A DNA stretch of 53,578 bases, taken from a bacterium. Its GTDB lineage: Bacteria > Chloroflexota > Dormibacteria > UBA8260 > Bog-877. The stretch covers positions 1 to 53,578 of the forward strand of contig JAKABA010000012.1 of the NCBI GenBank assembly GCA_021802115.1. The letters are read 5' to 3'. The translations under genes and the position numbers were made by a program. The notes under the pieces were generated by a model, which was not told the DNA's origin, made no database searches, and saw only the letters and a list, made by a program, of their open reading frames with translations. Shown here in pieces: positions 17,647 through 26,521 of the stretch; positions within the stretch are counted from its first letter, which is position 1; each line of letters starts with the position of its first letter.

Positions 17647-17809
17647 CTCACCGGTTACGGAGTATAGGCGTCCCAGGCTGCGGTGGGAAGGGCCACGGTC
17701 ACGCCACCGAGCCGTTTGACCCGCCCGGATCCCAACTCTGGTCGCCCGCTTTCGGGCCGGGCCGGGGCCCGTAGTCGCCTCTCCGGAAGGGAGATTGGCA
17801 CGGCTTCCG

Positions 17810-18544
17810 TCACTCCGGAGGGGGCCCAGGGTCCGGGGACGACGCCAGGCGCTCGCCCTGGCGGTAGGAGTCAGCCCACTGCCCGGCGACTCTGCGCAGG
17901 GCGCCCTCTGGATCGACGTGTAGTTGGCGAGCCGCGGCCACCAGCACCCAGAGCAGCTCCCCCACGGCCCGGTCCGGATCCCCATCATCGGTACCTTCCA
18001 GGTGCGCCCGAAGCTCGCCCAGCCGCTGCCCCAGCTCGGCCACTCCCGGCAGCGGCGGACCGGCCACGATGGCAGCCCGAGAGGCCCGGCGCTGGACCGA
18101 GGCGGCCAGAGCGAGCGCCGGCAACACAAGTGGAACCCCGTCCAGGGCCGAGGTGCGCTCCGGCTTCTCGGTGCGCTTGAGCGCCTCCCAGTTGCGCAGC
18201 AGCTGCTCCTCACTCTCAACGGTGGTGCCGCCGAAGACATGGGGGTGGCGGGAGATCATCTTGTCAGCGGCGCGAGCTGCCACCACTTCCAGGTCGAACC
18301 CGTCCTGCTCGGCGGCAATGGCAGTGTGCATGGCAACCTCGACCAAGAGGTCGCCCAGCTCCTCGGCCAGCTCCTGCGGATCCCCGTCCTCCACGGCCTG
18401 GATGGCCTCGTAGGTCTCCTCGAGGAGATACGGCAGGAGGCTGGCATGGGTTTGAGCCCGATCCCAGGGGCAACCGTCGGGGCCCCGAAGACGAGCCATG
18501 ACCTCGAACATGCGAACCAGCTCGGATCGGGCGCCATGACTCAT
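17810..18544 (-). CDS. mazG: Nucleoside triphosphate pyrophosphohydrolase MazG
   Basis: House-cleaning enzyme that hydrolyses (d)NTPs to NMP and PPi. 244 residues from the ATG that overlaps the mfd stop codon as ATGA; a longer frame upstream lies inside mfd. The first MazG domain has the signature GPDGCPWDRAQTHASLLPYL, then EETYEAIQ and EELGDLL (the EExxE...ExxD metal site) and KMISRHPHVFG. A second, degenerate MazG half follows (LGELRAHLEG...VGELLWVLV). It belongs to the rpsU-ybeY-pth-mfd-mazG run. Confidence 0.93.
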   Translation of the reverse strand: MSHGARSELVRMFEVMARLRGPDGCPWDRAQTHASLLPYLLEETYEAIQAVEDGDPQELAEELGDLLVEVAMHTAIAAEQDGFDLEVVAARAADKMISRHPHVFGGTTVESEEQLLRNWEALKRTEKPERTSALDGVPLVLPALALAASVQRRASRAAIVAGPPLPGVAELGQRLGELRAHLEGTDDGDPDRAVGELLWVLVAAARQLHVDPEGALRRVAGQWADSYRQGERLASSPDPGPPPE

Positions 18545-21500
18545 GTCGGGGCCACCTCCAGGGCCGCTTCTACCCGCATCGCCGCCGCCTGGCGCAGGGT
18601 GCCCATGAGCAGGTCGACCCAACCATTCCCGGCCGCCTTGGGGTCCAGCCGAAGACGATTGGCACTGACCTCCAGGACCCGCTCCGTCCCCCCCAACTTG
18701 GCCAGAGAAAGGCCATGCCCGGGCTCGAACCGCACCGTGACCTGGCCATGGTCAGATTCCACCGCCAGAGCGCCGGCCGCGGCCGCCGCCAGGCGTACCC
18801 GCAAAGTGACCAGGAGATTCTCGACCTCCTCGGGGCGGGGGCCGAAGCGCTGGCGAAGGTTTCTGGCGATCTCCTCCAACTGAGGCTCATCGGTGGCTCC
18901 GGCGAGCTGCTGGTAGACCCGAAGTCGGAGCCGCTCATCCGGGATGTAGCGCGGTGGAAGCAGGCTCCGCAGCGGGAGGGCCACCGACACCTGGGCCGGC
19001 GACTCCGGCAGTTCCTGGCCCTGGGCGGCCAGCACCGCCTGGTGCAGGAGGTGGTTGTACATCTCCATGCCCACGGCCGCGATGTCTCCGTGCTGCGCCT
19101 CCCCAAGCACGTTGCCGGCCCCTCTGATCTCCAGGTCCCGGAGCGCAAGCGCGAAGCCGGAGCCGAGGTCCTGAAGGTCGGCGACGACGTCAAGGCGCTT
19201 GTCCGCTTGCTCGGTCAGGGACTTGGCCGGGTCGTACAGGAAGTAGGCATAGGCGCGCTGCCCGGAGCGGCCCACCCGTCCCCGTAGCTGGTAGAGCTGG
19301 GCCAGCCCCAGGCGGGAGGCGTCGTCCACCACCAGGGTGTTGGCGTTGGGGATGTCGAGCCCGTTCTCAATGATGGTGGTGCAGCAGAGGATGTCGAGCT
19401 CCCCCTGGCTGAAATCCACCATCACCCGGGCCAGCTCCCGCTCGTCCATCTGGCCGTGGGCGATGGCGACCCTGGCCTCGGGCACCAGCTGGCGAAGGAA
19501 CTCCACCTCGCGGAGCATCGACTGAACTCGGTTGTGCACATAGAAAACCTGCCCCTTGCGGGACAGCTCGCGGCGGATCACGTCCTGGACCAGCCCCGCT
19601 TCCTTGGCGGTCACGTAGGTCCTGATCGGCAGCCGCCCCTCCGGCGGCGTCCGGATCACCGAGAGATCGCGGATTCCGGCCAACGCCATGTGCAGGGTGC
19701 GAGGGATCGGGGTGGCCGACAGCGACAGGATGTCCACCGCCGTGCGCAACTGCTTGAGGCGCTCCTTCTGCATCACCCCGAAGCGCTGTTCCTCGTCCAG
19801 CACCACCAAACCCAGCTGCTTAAAGCGCACATCCTTCTGAAGCAGGCGGTGGGTGCCGATCACGATGTCGACGCTGCCGTGGGCGAGCCCGGCCAGAACT
19901 GCCTTGGACTCGTCCTCCGTGCGCAGCCGCGAGAGCTGTTCGACCACCACCGGGAAGGCTCGCAAGCGATCCTGGAAGGTCAGGAAGTGTTGTTGGGCTA
20001 GCACCGTGGTGGGCACCAGGACCGCCACCTGGTAGCCCCCCTCCACGGCCTTGAAGGCCGCCCGGAGGGCGATCTCAGTCTTGCCGAAGCCCACGTCACC
20101 GCAGAGCAATCGATCCATCGGCCGGGGCGATTCCATGTCGCGCTTGACGTCCTCGAGGACCATGAGTTGGTCCCTGGTCTCCTGATACGGAAACGAGGAC
20201 TCCAGCTCCTGCTGCCAGCGCGTGTCCTCCGGGAAGGGATGCCCCTGCGCCTCCTGGCGCCGGGCGTAGAGCTCGACCAGCTCATCGGCAATCTCATCCA
20301 CTCGCCGGCGCACAGAGCGCCTGGTGCGCTCCCATTCGCCGGACCCGAGGCGGGAGAGCTGGGGACTCGCGTCCGCCCCGCCGACGTAGCGCTCGACCCG
20401 GTCAAGATGCTCGGCGGGCACGTAGAGCTTGTTGCCATCGGCGTACTCCAGCTGCATGTACTCCCGCTCGCCCTGGTCATCGCTGACACTACGCATCCCC
20501 ACAAAGCGCCCCAGACCGTGGTCCCGGTGGACGACGATGTCACCCGGCTCCAACTTGAATCGAAACAGGGACCCATCGGGACTGGCACCACCCGCCCGGC
20601 GCATCCGGCCGGCCGCGCTGGACTCGGCGCGGTGCACCGACCGCAGCAGGGTCGAGGCGCGCCGCTTCTGAGCCCCAAAGAGGTCGGGATCGGCGATCAC
20701 GGCAAGCCGCGCCTCACCCAGCAGCAGACCGCTGCGCAGGTCCCCCGGCCCAACCAGCAGCGCCCGCGGCGGGATCGCCGTGCCGGCCGCCGAGAAGTCC
20801 TCGCCGGCGGTGACTGCCAGCCCCCTCTCCTCGACCAGCTCGCGCACCCGCGCCTCCTGGAGGCCGAGCTGGAGCACGCTGCCACCGCCACTTATGAACT
20901 CCCGGGTCCAGGAATCGAAGGCCTGCACGCTGCCAGCGAAGGTGGGCGCCGCCGTCATGCCGGCATCGGTCACCAGTGCCGATCCCACCTCCAGCACCTC
21001 CCGCTCCAGGTCGAGCCAGGGAGATTGCCCCAAGCGCTCCAGAAGGTGGTCGAGCGGTGCCACGGCCAGGGGTAGGTCGGCTGGCAGTTCAGAGCGATCG
21101 ACCTCGGCCCGCCGGATCGCCTCCACCTCCTCGATCCAACTGGCAGCCACCCGCTCCAGGCGTGGCCAGCCCTCCGTGATGAAGATGGTTTCAGCTGGCA
21201 GATGGGAGAGCAGGGTCTGGGCCGGGTCCGCCAGGAGAGGCCCGAGGCTATCGACCGGATCCGGCAGCCCGCCCTCTCGGATCACCTCAAGATCGGCCTG
21301 CCAGCGCTGCCGCACATCGTCTCGCAGACCGCTCAGATCCCAGCTCGAGAGGCGCTCCGCCGCCTCCGCCAGCGAGGCCTGGTCGAGCGAGAACTCGCGC
21401 GCCGCCATCAGGGCCACCGTGGCCAACTTGGCCCTCGACCCCTGGGTCTCGGGATCCAGACGCCAGAGCCCGGCGAGCCGGTTACCGTCCCACTCGGCGC

Positions 21501-22116
21501 GCCACGCCCGGTTGTCCAGAGGAAAGCAGTCGATGATGCCACCACGTCGAGCGAACTCGCCCGGCAGGGTCACAATGGACTCTTGGCGATAGCCGGCCTC
21601 CAGCAGCAGGCGAGCCAGCAGCTCGGGAGCAATCTCCGTGCCCGGCGCCAGCTCGGACAGCCAGGACCCGACCCACTGGGGTGACAGGGTGGGCCTGAGT
21701 ACCGCCTCCGCCGAGGTCACGATCACCCGGCTCTGTCTGGACCGGAGGTCGCGCAGGGTCTGAAGACGGTGCCGCACCACCGCCGCGGCGGGCGAAACCC
21801 GATCGAAGGGCAGCACATCGGCCGCGGGATAGAGGCAGGCACCCTGGCCCTCAGATCCGAGCCAGGTGGCCACCTCCTGCCATGCCGACTCCGGCTCGGC
21901 CACCACCAGGCACACGGTCCGGTCCAGGAGCTGACGCGTCAGCACAGCGAGCAGTGGTGTCCCCGCGTGGATAACGCCCCCGATCCGCTGCCGTCCCGCC
22001 CCGGCGCCGGCCCAGGCAACCAACCCGCGGCCCACGGGAAGCTCCCCCATACGGGCCACAAGGCTGGCTGCCGCGACCCGCGCGGTCCCCCGGCGGGGCT
22101 CGGTCCTAGCCGGCAC
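18541..22116 (-). CDS. mfd: Transcription-repair coupling factor
   Basis: DNA translocase that removes stalled RNA polymerase and recruits UvrA. 1191 residues, the usual size. The N-terminal UvrB-like region is followed by the RNA-polymerase-interacting/CarD-like domain (LEPGDIVVHRDHGLGRFVGM), then the RecG-like helicase core with Walker A GDVGFGKTE, DEEQ box VVLDEEQRFG, SATPIPRTL and QLRGRVGRS, and the C-terminal TRCF domain. The GTG start overlaps the pth stop region by 11 bases and the stop overlaps mazG by 4, so pth-mfd-mazG are coupled. Confidence 0.97.
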   Translation of the reverse strand: MPARTEPRRGTARVAAASLVARMGELPVGRGLVAWAGAGAGRQRIGGVIHAGTPLLAVLTRQLLDRTVCLVVAEPESAWQEVATWLGSEGQGACLYPAADVLPFDRVSPAAAVVRHRLQTLRDLRSRQSRVIVTSAEAVLRPTLSPQWVGSWLSELAPGTEIAPELLARLLLEAGYRQESIVTLPGEFARRGGIIDCFPLDNRAWRAEWDGNRLAGLWRLDPETQGSRAKLATVALMAAREFSLDQASLAEAAERLSSWDLSGLRDDVRQRWQADLEVIREGGLPDPVDSLGPLLADPAQTLLSHLPAETIFITEGWPRLERVAASWIEEVEAIRRAEVDRSELPADLPLAVAPLDHLLERLGQSPWLDLEREVLEVGSALVTDAGMTAAPTFAGSVQAFDSWTREFISGGGSVLQLGLQEARVRELVEERGLAVTAGEDFSAAGTAIPPRALLVGPGDLRSGLLLGEARLAVIADPDLFGAQKRRASTLLRSVHRAESSAAGRMRRAGGASPDGSLFRFKLEPGDIVVHRDHGLGRFVGMRSVSDDQGEREYMQLEYADGNKLYVPAEHLDRVERYVGGADASPQLSRLGSGEWERTRRSVRRRVDEIADELVELYARRQEAQGHPFPEDTRWQQELESSFPYQETRDQLMVLEDVKRDMESPRPMDRLLCGDVGFGKTEIALRAAFKAVEGGYQVAVLVPTTVLAQQHFLTFQDRLRAFPVVVEQLSRLRTEDESKAVLAGLAHGSVDIVIGTHRLLQKDVRFKQLGLVVLDEEQRFGVMQKERLKQLRTAVDILSLSATPIPRTLHMALAGIRDLSVIRTPPEGRLPIRTYVTAKEAGLVQDVIRRELSRKGQVFYVHNRVQSMLREVEFLRQLVPEARVAIAHGQMDERELARVMVDFSQGELDILCCTTIIENGLDIPNANTLVVDDASRLGLAQLYQLRGRVGRSGQRAYAYFLYDPAKSLTEQADKRLDVVADLQDLGSGFALALRDLEIRGAGNVLGEAQHGDIAAVGMEMYNHLLHQAVLAAQGQELPESPAQVSVALPLRSLLPPRYIPDERLRLRVYQQLAGATDEPQLEEIARNLRQRFGPRPEEVENLLVTLRVRLAAAAAGALAVESDHGQVTVRFEPGHGLSLAKLGGTERVLEVSANRLRLDPKAAGNGWVDLLMGTLRQAAAMRVEAALEVAPT

Positions 22117-22717
22117 CAGCGGCCTCGCTGCTCGCCTGCGGCGGCAGCCGATTGAACTCCGTCATCGCCTCCTCAAGCCCCTTCTCGGAGATCACCAGCA
22201 CCGCTTCAGCCGCCCTCGTGCACGCCAGCTCCAGGGCTTCCTGCTCCCGACCCCGCGCCCGCCCCAGCACAAACTCGATGGGATCTACTCCCGGAGGAGG
22301 TCGCCCGATTCCGATCCTCACCCTGGCGAACTGTTGAGAACGCCAGTGGCTCTGCAGAGAACGGATTCCATTGTGACCTCCGGGGCTGCCCCCAGCCCGT
22401 AGCCGAAGTCGCCCCAGAGAAAGGTCAAGGTCGTCATAGATCACGACCACCTGGTCCAGCCCAAGGCCGAAGTCCGCCAGCAGCCGCGCTCCGGCGATGC
22501 CCGACTCGTTCATGTAGGTGCGGGGCTGGGCGAGCACCAGTTCACGTCCCTGCCAGACCGCCCGGGCCACCCAGGCCGGGCCCCGGTAGTGGCCCAGCTT
22601 GCAGCCGAGCCGACCGGCCAGCTGATGGAGGGCATCGACCCCCACGTTGTGGCGCTGGTGCGCGTGCTCGGGACCGGGATTGCCCAGGCCAATGACCAGC
22701 AGCGGAGACTCCGTCAC
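22106..22717 (-). CDS. pth: Peptidyl-tRNA hydrolase
   Basis: Releases tRNA from peptidyl-tRNA that drops off the ribosome. 203 residues with VIGLGNPGPEHAHQRHNVG (catalytic His in RHNVG and substrate Asn), PRTYMNESG, VIYDDLDLSLG (catalytic Asp), and SPGGHNGIRSL. The GTG start overlaps the ybeY stop as GTGA. The C-terminus is somewhat extended and Ala-rich. Order ybeY-pth-mfd is compact, with overlaps at each join. Confidence 0.96.
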   Translation of the reverse strand: MTESPLLVIGLGNPGPEHAHQRHNVGVDALHQLAGRLGCKLGHYRGPAWVARAVWQGRELVLAQPRTYMNESGIAGARLLADFGLGLDQVVVIYDDLDLSLGRLRLRAGGSPGGHNGIRSLQSHWRSQQFARVRIGIGRPPPGVDPIEFVLGRARGREQEALELACTRAAEAVLVISEKGLEEAMTEFNRLPPQASSEAAGAG

Positions 22718-23223
22718 ATCGGTGGCTGGAGGTCCGGCACTCGGGGCGGCACGACTCCCCGGCGGGCAGCGTCGCGAGCCAGAAGCTGCCGGGTGGCGGC
22801 TGTCATCCGCTCCGCCGCGGAGGGCAGATCGTGATCGTGGCCGAGCAGGTGCAGGAGCCCATGCACCGCCAAAAGGCGCAGCTCCGAGGGCGCATCGTCG
22901 CCGGCCGCGGTCGCCTGGGCCACCGCTGTCTCGACGGAGATCACGATGTCTCCGAGTAGCGCCGACGCTCCGGGTGGCATCTGGAAACCCGACCCCGGCT
23001 CTGCCTCCGCAGCGGGGAACGCGAGCACGTCGGTGACCTCGTCCAGGCCGGCGAAACGCTGGTTGAGACGGCGCACCTCGTTGGCGGCCAGCAGCCGGCA
23101 GGACACCGCCGACCCCTCCAGCCCGAGGTCATGAAGCGCCCGCTCCAGCAGCCCCACGAGGTCAACGTCTCGGGCCAGCTCGAAATCCGCGCTGGCGAGA
23201 TGGCTGGAGAACTCGACTTCCAC
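22714..23223 (-). CDS. ybeY: Endoribonuclease YbeY, rRNA maturation factor
   Basis: Metal-dependent RNase involved in 16S rRNA 3'-end processing and 70S quality control. The C-terminal half has the zinc signature HGLLHLLGHDHD and the preceding TDVLAFP and GDIVISVETA blocks. The open frame runs far upstream through rpsU, but that is the wrong frame of a real gene, so the start is placed at GTG 23223 (VEVEFSS), 33 bases after the rpsU stop, giving 169 residues. The start has only a weak ribosome site. Confidence 0.9.
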   Translation of the reverse strand: MEVEFSSHLASADFELARDVDLVGLLERALHDLGLEGSAVSCRLLAANEVRRLNQRFAGLDEVTDVLAFPAAEAEPGSGFQMPPGASALLGDIVISVETAVAQATAAGDDAPSELRLLAVHGLLHLLGHDHDLPSAAERMTAATRQLLARDAARRGVVPPRVPDLQPPM

Positions 23224-23255
23224 CGCCGCATCGGGGTCAACCGAGGCGGGCCCGC

Positions 23256-23438
23256 TCAGACCTGCTTGGCCCTCCGCTTGCGGGCCGCCATGGTCTTCTT
23301 CTTGCGTCGAATGCTGGGCTTCTCGTAGAACTCGCGCCGCCTCACCTCGGTCAGAATGCCGTTCTGCTTGATCTTCTTGTTGAAGCGACGAAGCGCGCTT
23401 TCGAACGACTCCCCTTCCCGCAGCTTTACCTCCGACAG
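23256..23438 (-). CDS. rpsU: 30S ribosomal protein S21, apparently with a CTG start
   Basis: 60 residues of S21: [18 protein letters not shown], then [20 protein letters not shown] and KPSIRRKKK with a basic tail. The codon in the place of the family's initiator Met is CTG at 23436-23438, and no ATG, GTG or TTG occurs in this frame before Met49. A very strong ribosome site (GAGGAGGTGA) sits at the right distance before the CTG, and an in-frame TGA lies three codons upstream of it, so translation cannot start farther back. The gene is easily missed for this reason. It heads the rpsU-ybeY-pth-mfd-mazG series. Confidence 0.88.
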   Translation of the reverse strand: MSEVKLREGESFESALRRFNKKIKQNGILTEVRRREFYEKPSIRRKKKTMAARKRRAKQV

Positions 23439-23512
23439 TGGATCTCACCTCCTCACGACCGCAGCCGGCGGCCAGCTTGGCCACCCGGCGGGCCACTCTT
23501 GATTAGGATGAG

Positions 23513-23520
23513 ATTGTATA
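23513..23520 (-). promoter_or_regulatory. Probable -10 region for the rpsU operon
   Basis: The minus strand reads TATACAAT about 75 bases before the rpsU start, an island of AT in GC-rich surroundings. No clear -35 is visible. Confidence 0.4.
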
Positions 23521-23736
23521 GGTAGAGCCCGGGGAGGCTTGCGTCGTGCCTCTGGCCTGGCCCCTCATGACCACGGCCCGGGGAGACTCCCAGAGCCGCT
23601 CGGTCAGCGCCCCTGGCGTCTCGGACCCCACTTCCAGCGCCAGCGCTGTCCGGGCGATGACTGGCAGGGGCCCAACCTTGCTTCGCGGCAACCAGTCCGA
23701 AACGGGGTGCCACCGCCCCGGTCGCGAGGCCGCTTG
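23521..23736. other. Gap upstream of rpsU, no assured gene
   Basis: A minus-strand frame at 23503-23691 (TTG start, 62 codons, beginning MPRSKVGPLPVIARTALALE) has good third-position G/C and a protein-like composition but no known domain and no clear ribosome site. It may be a small gene or the remnant of one. Nothing else is seen. Confidence 0.3.
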
Positions 23737-24579
23737 CTAGGAGGTCCGGCCCGCCATGGCGGGCTCGAGGTGGCTCACCAGCAAGCGCGTGGTCTGGGCC
23801 GGGTCCTCCTGGAAAAACATGTGCCCTCGTCCAGGCAGCCACTCCACTCGCGCGCCCGGAATTCGCTCGGCGAGAAGAGCACCGTTGCCGGGTGGCATCA
23901 CCAGGTCAGCGGTGCCGTGGAGGACCATGGTCGGCGCCTCGATCTGGCCCAGCTGAGCGCCTGTGTCGTGGCTCCGGATGGCGGCCCACTGCGCCGCGAA
24001 GACCCCCGCTCTGACCGGGTGCGTGGCCCGCCATCTGACGGCGTCCTCTATGACCTCGGGGTGCGCCTCGCGCCAACTGCGCTCATAGAGGACCTGGCAA
24101 GCGACCCGGTAGGCGAGCCCGGGCTCCTTGGCCTCCCCCCCCAGCAGGAGCCGCGTGTCGTTGGGATCGGCCCGCACCGCCAGCCGTCCACCGGGTCCGG
24201 TGCAGCCCAACACCAGCGCGGTCACCAGCTGAGGGTGGCGGATAGCCAGATGCTGCGCCACCATGCCCCCCATGGATACCCCGAAGACCGCAACTCCCTG
24301 GGGCTCAAGCTCGGCGATGACCCGAGCCGCGTCATCGGCCAACTGATCCATCGTGTAGGGCCCCGGGGTGGCGTCGGAGCCGCCTATGCCGCGCTGATCC
24401 AGCGCCAGACAGCGCCAGTGCTCGGCCAGGGCCGCAATGTTCCAGCCGAACGCATGGTGGTCGGTGCCCAGCCCAGGGATGAGCAGGAGAGGCCTGCCAG
24501 AACCCAGCCCGTGCACGGCCAGCCGCACTCCCGGCTCCACCTCGACCCGCCAAATCTCGCGCTCTGCTGGCCAGTCCAT
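23737..24579 (-). CDS. Alpha/beta-hydrolase fold protein
   Basis: 280 residues. The fold is clear: oxyanion-hole region LLIPGLGTDHHAFGW, ALDQRGIGGSD after strand 4, nucleophile elbow GVSMGG (Ser near 98), the late acidic residue in VLHGTADLVMPP and the catalytic His in PGRGHMFF. This places it with 3-oxoadipate enol-lactonase-like or carboxylesterase-like hydrolases; the substrate cannot be read from sequence. The ATG is preceded by TACCAT at 6 nt and by GGAGGC immediately, so either a leaderless or an ordinary start is possible. It is divergent from rsmE. Confidence 0.88.
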   Translation of the reverse strand: MDWPAEREIWRVEVEPGVRLAVHGLGSGRPLLLIPGLGTDHHAFGWNIAALAEHWRCLALDQRGIGGSDATPGPYTMDQLADDAARVIAELEPQGVAVFGVSMGGMVAQHLAIRHPQLVTALVLGCTGPGGRLAVRADPNDTRLLLGGEAKEPGLAYRVACQVLYERSWREAHPEVIEDAVRWRATHPVRAGVFAAQWAAIRSHDTGAQLGQIEAPTMVLHGTADLVMPPGNGALLAERIPGARVEWLPGRGHMFFQEDPAQTTRLLVSHLEPAMAGRTS

Positions 24580-24644
24580 GCCTCCATGGTACCTGGGGCC
24601 GCTTGGGCAACCTCCCGCTCTCGCTCTATCGGGCCGCCGGGGAA

Positions 24645-24650
24645 TAGACT
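24645..24650 (+). promoter_or_regulatory. -10 element directly before rsmE (leaderless-type)
   Basis: TAGACT ends 6 nt before the rsmE GTG with no ribosome site between them, so the message probably begins at the start codon. Confidence 0.5.
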
Positions 24651-24656
24651 CCCCGG

Positions 24657-25415
24657 GTGCCTGTCTTCTTCATCTCCAGCGATCAGGTGAGCCCCGCCGG
24701 CGAGGTGCGCATCGGGAGTCCCGACGCCTGGCACATAGCCCGCGTGCTCCGCTCCCGTCCCGGGGAGATCCTCACGGTCGTAGCCGATGACGGCAGCGAG
24801 TACGACGTACTCCTGGATCGACTCGCGGCCGACCAGGTCACCGGCAGGGTGGTGGCGTCAAGGCGGAACCGGCGCGAGCCAAAAGCCCAAATCCATCTGC
24901 TCCAGGCGCTGCCCAAGGGCACCGGGATGGCGGAGATATGCGAGCGCACATCGGAACTGGGGGTGCTTTCCCTCTGGCCGCTGCTAACTCAGCGGTCCAT
25001 CCCCCTGCCGGAGCCCGCGACCGCGGCATCCAGGGTCCGCCGCTGGCAGACGATCTCCCGGGAGGCCGCTCAACTCGCTGGGCGATACCGATCGCCCGTG
25101 GTGCACGGGCTGAAGCCGCTCCTGGAGGCCGTCGACGTGCTCCAGGCCGAGGCTCCCGAGATTCAGCTCTTCGTCTGTCACGAGGACGAGCTCAGGCAGG
25201 GCCTGGCCACGGTCGTGTGGAACTGGGAGGAGCCCACCGGCATCCTGGTGGGCCCCGAGGGTGGCTTCGACCCCGAGGAGGTGCAGCAGCTCGCCGCCAG
25301 GGGTGCCAGACCAGTCTCCCTTGGCCCTCGCAATCTGCGCGCCGGGTTGGCCGGAGTCGTGGCCACCACCGTGCTGCTGGCCCGCTCCGGAGACCTGGAG
25401 GCGAGCGGAGGATGA
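24657..25415 (+). CDS. rsmE: 16S rRNA (uracil-1498-N3)-methyltransferase
   Basis: SPOUT methyltransferase that methylates U1498 in the decoding region. 252 residues: an N-terminal PUA-like domain (HIARVLRSRPGEILTVV) and a knotted C-terminal domain with LLQALPKGTGMAEICERTSE, then ILVGPEGGFDPEE and VSLGPRNLRAGLAG, all family hallmarks. GTG start. The gene lies in the neighbourhood of dnaJ and rpsU, as in Bacillus-type genomes, but is inverted relative to them. Confidence 0.95.
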   Translation: MPVFFISSDQVSPAGEVRIGSPDAWHIARVLRSRPGEILTVVADDGSEYDVLLDRLAADQVTGRVVASRRNRREPKAQIHLLQALPKGTGMAEICERTSELGVLSLWPLLTQRSIPLPEPATAASRVRRWQTISREAAQLAGRYRSPVVHGLKPLLEAVDVLQAEAPEIQLFVCHEDELRQGLATVVWNWEEPTGILVGPEGGFDPEEVQQLAARGARPVSLGPRNLRAGLAGVVATTVLLARSGDLEASGG

Positions 25416-25446
25416 CCACCAGCTGGATCAGCCCCGGCGCCGTCGG

Positions 25447-26496
25447 GTGACTCTCCGTTTCGCGCGGGAGGTGAGGACGGGGTCGTACCTGATGCCCGAC
25501 GCCAAGGGTGGCTTGCAGGAGGTGGGTTTGACGGTCGAACTTCGCCGCGATCCGCTCACCGGCAGAAGCGGTCGATTGGCCCACTTCCAAGGCTTCCACC
25601 TCCATCCCGCGGACATCAGTGAGGCGGTGGAGTCGAGCCGGGAGCGCTGCCCGTTCTGCCCGGAGCGGGTCCTGCAGGTGACCCCCTTGCTGCCGTCCGA
25701 GCTCGCCCCCGACGGGCGGATCCGGCAGGGGGAGGCGCTGCTCTTTCCCAACATCTCTCCGTATGACCGGCAGAGCGTGGTGGTGACCCTGACCAGAGAG
25801 CACTTCGTAGCCCCGCAGAGTTTCACGACCACCCAGCTGGCAGATGGCTTGGGGGCGGCCCGGCAGTACTTCCTGGCCCTGGCTCCGGCGCCCCGGGGCA
25901 CCTACTCACTGGTGACCTGGAACTACATGCCGCTGGCTGGCGCCACCCAGGTGCATGCCCACCTCCAAGCGTTCTCCACCGACCGTCCGGGCGGACTCCT
26001 GGAAGAGGAGATGCGCCGCAGCCGGAGCTTCTTCCGCCGGCGAGGGCGGACCTTCTGGGAGGAGCTGATCAGTCAGGAGCGAGCCCTCGGTCAGCGCTTC
26101 CTCGCCGAGGGGCGCCACAGCGCCTGGCTGACCTCCTTCGTGTCTCGGAGCGTGATCTCCGATGTGATGGTGGTGTTCCCCCACCGGCAGTCCTTGGAAG
26201 AACTCTCAAGAGACGCGATTGAGGAGTTCGCCACCGGGCTGGTTGCCGCTATCCGCTTCTTTGGCGAGGAGGGCGTGGTGGCCTTCAACCTGGCCCTGTA
26301 TCCCGCCCCGCAGGGGGAGGGCAGCGAGCACGCCTGGCTCCACGCCAGACTGTCGCCTCGGATCTACTTCATGCCCTCGATCCGGGGCTCCGACACCACC
26401 AGCTGGCAGCACCTGCTAGATGAGCCCTTCATGGTGCGCAGTCCGGAGGCGCTGGCGGAGCGGCTCCGGCCGGCGCTGGAAGCGGCCTTGGGCTGA
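25447..26496 (+). CDS. GalT-like nucleotidyltransferase of the HIT superfamily
   Basis: About 349 residues. A zinc knuckle-type CPFC (in ESSRERCPFCPERV) and the active-site signature H-x-H-x-Q in QVHAHLQAF mark the galactose-1-phosphate uridylyltransferase family; the canonical enzyme has HPHGQ. The C-terminal part supplies the second half of the fold (HAWLHARLSPRI). Leloir-pathway partners are absent, so the natural substrate is uncertain. The GTG at 25447 overlaps the stop of a 12-codon reading frame that begins on the rsmE stop codon; no ordinary ribosome site precedes it, and starts farther in (GTG or ATG around 25471-25493) are possible. Confidence 0.78.
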   Translation: MTLRFAREVRTGSYLMPDAKGGLQEVGLTVELRRDPLTGRSGRLAHFQGFHLHPADISEAVESSRERCPFCPERVLQVTPLLPSELAPDGRIRQGEALLFPNISPYDRQSVVVTLTREHFVAPQSFTTTQLADGLGAARQYFLALAPAPRGTYSLVTWNYMPLAGATQVHAHLQAFSTDRPGGLLEEEMRRSRSFFRRRGRTFWEELISQERALGQRFLAEGRHSAWLTSFVSRSVISDVMVVFPHRQSLEELSRDAIEEFATGLVAAIRFFGEEGVVAFNLALYPAPQGEGSEHAWLHARLSPRIYFMPSIRGSDTTSWQHLLDEPFMVRSPEALAERLRPALEAALG

Positions 26497-26521
26497 CAGC
26501 CCCGCCGTCGCCGAGCGGGCT

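Noticed and set aside
22714..23496. YbeY as a 260-residue protein with a long N-terminal extension
   Set aside because: The extension is the wrong frame of rpsU; the N-terminal 90 residues are unlike YbeY, and the S21 reading frame there is clear.
26497..26521. A possible bidirectional terminator hairpin between the GalT-like gene and the lipoprotein gene
   Set aside because: The stem has unequal G and C runs and there is no T tract in either direction.
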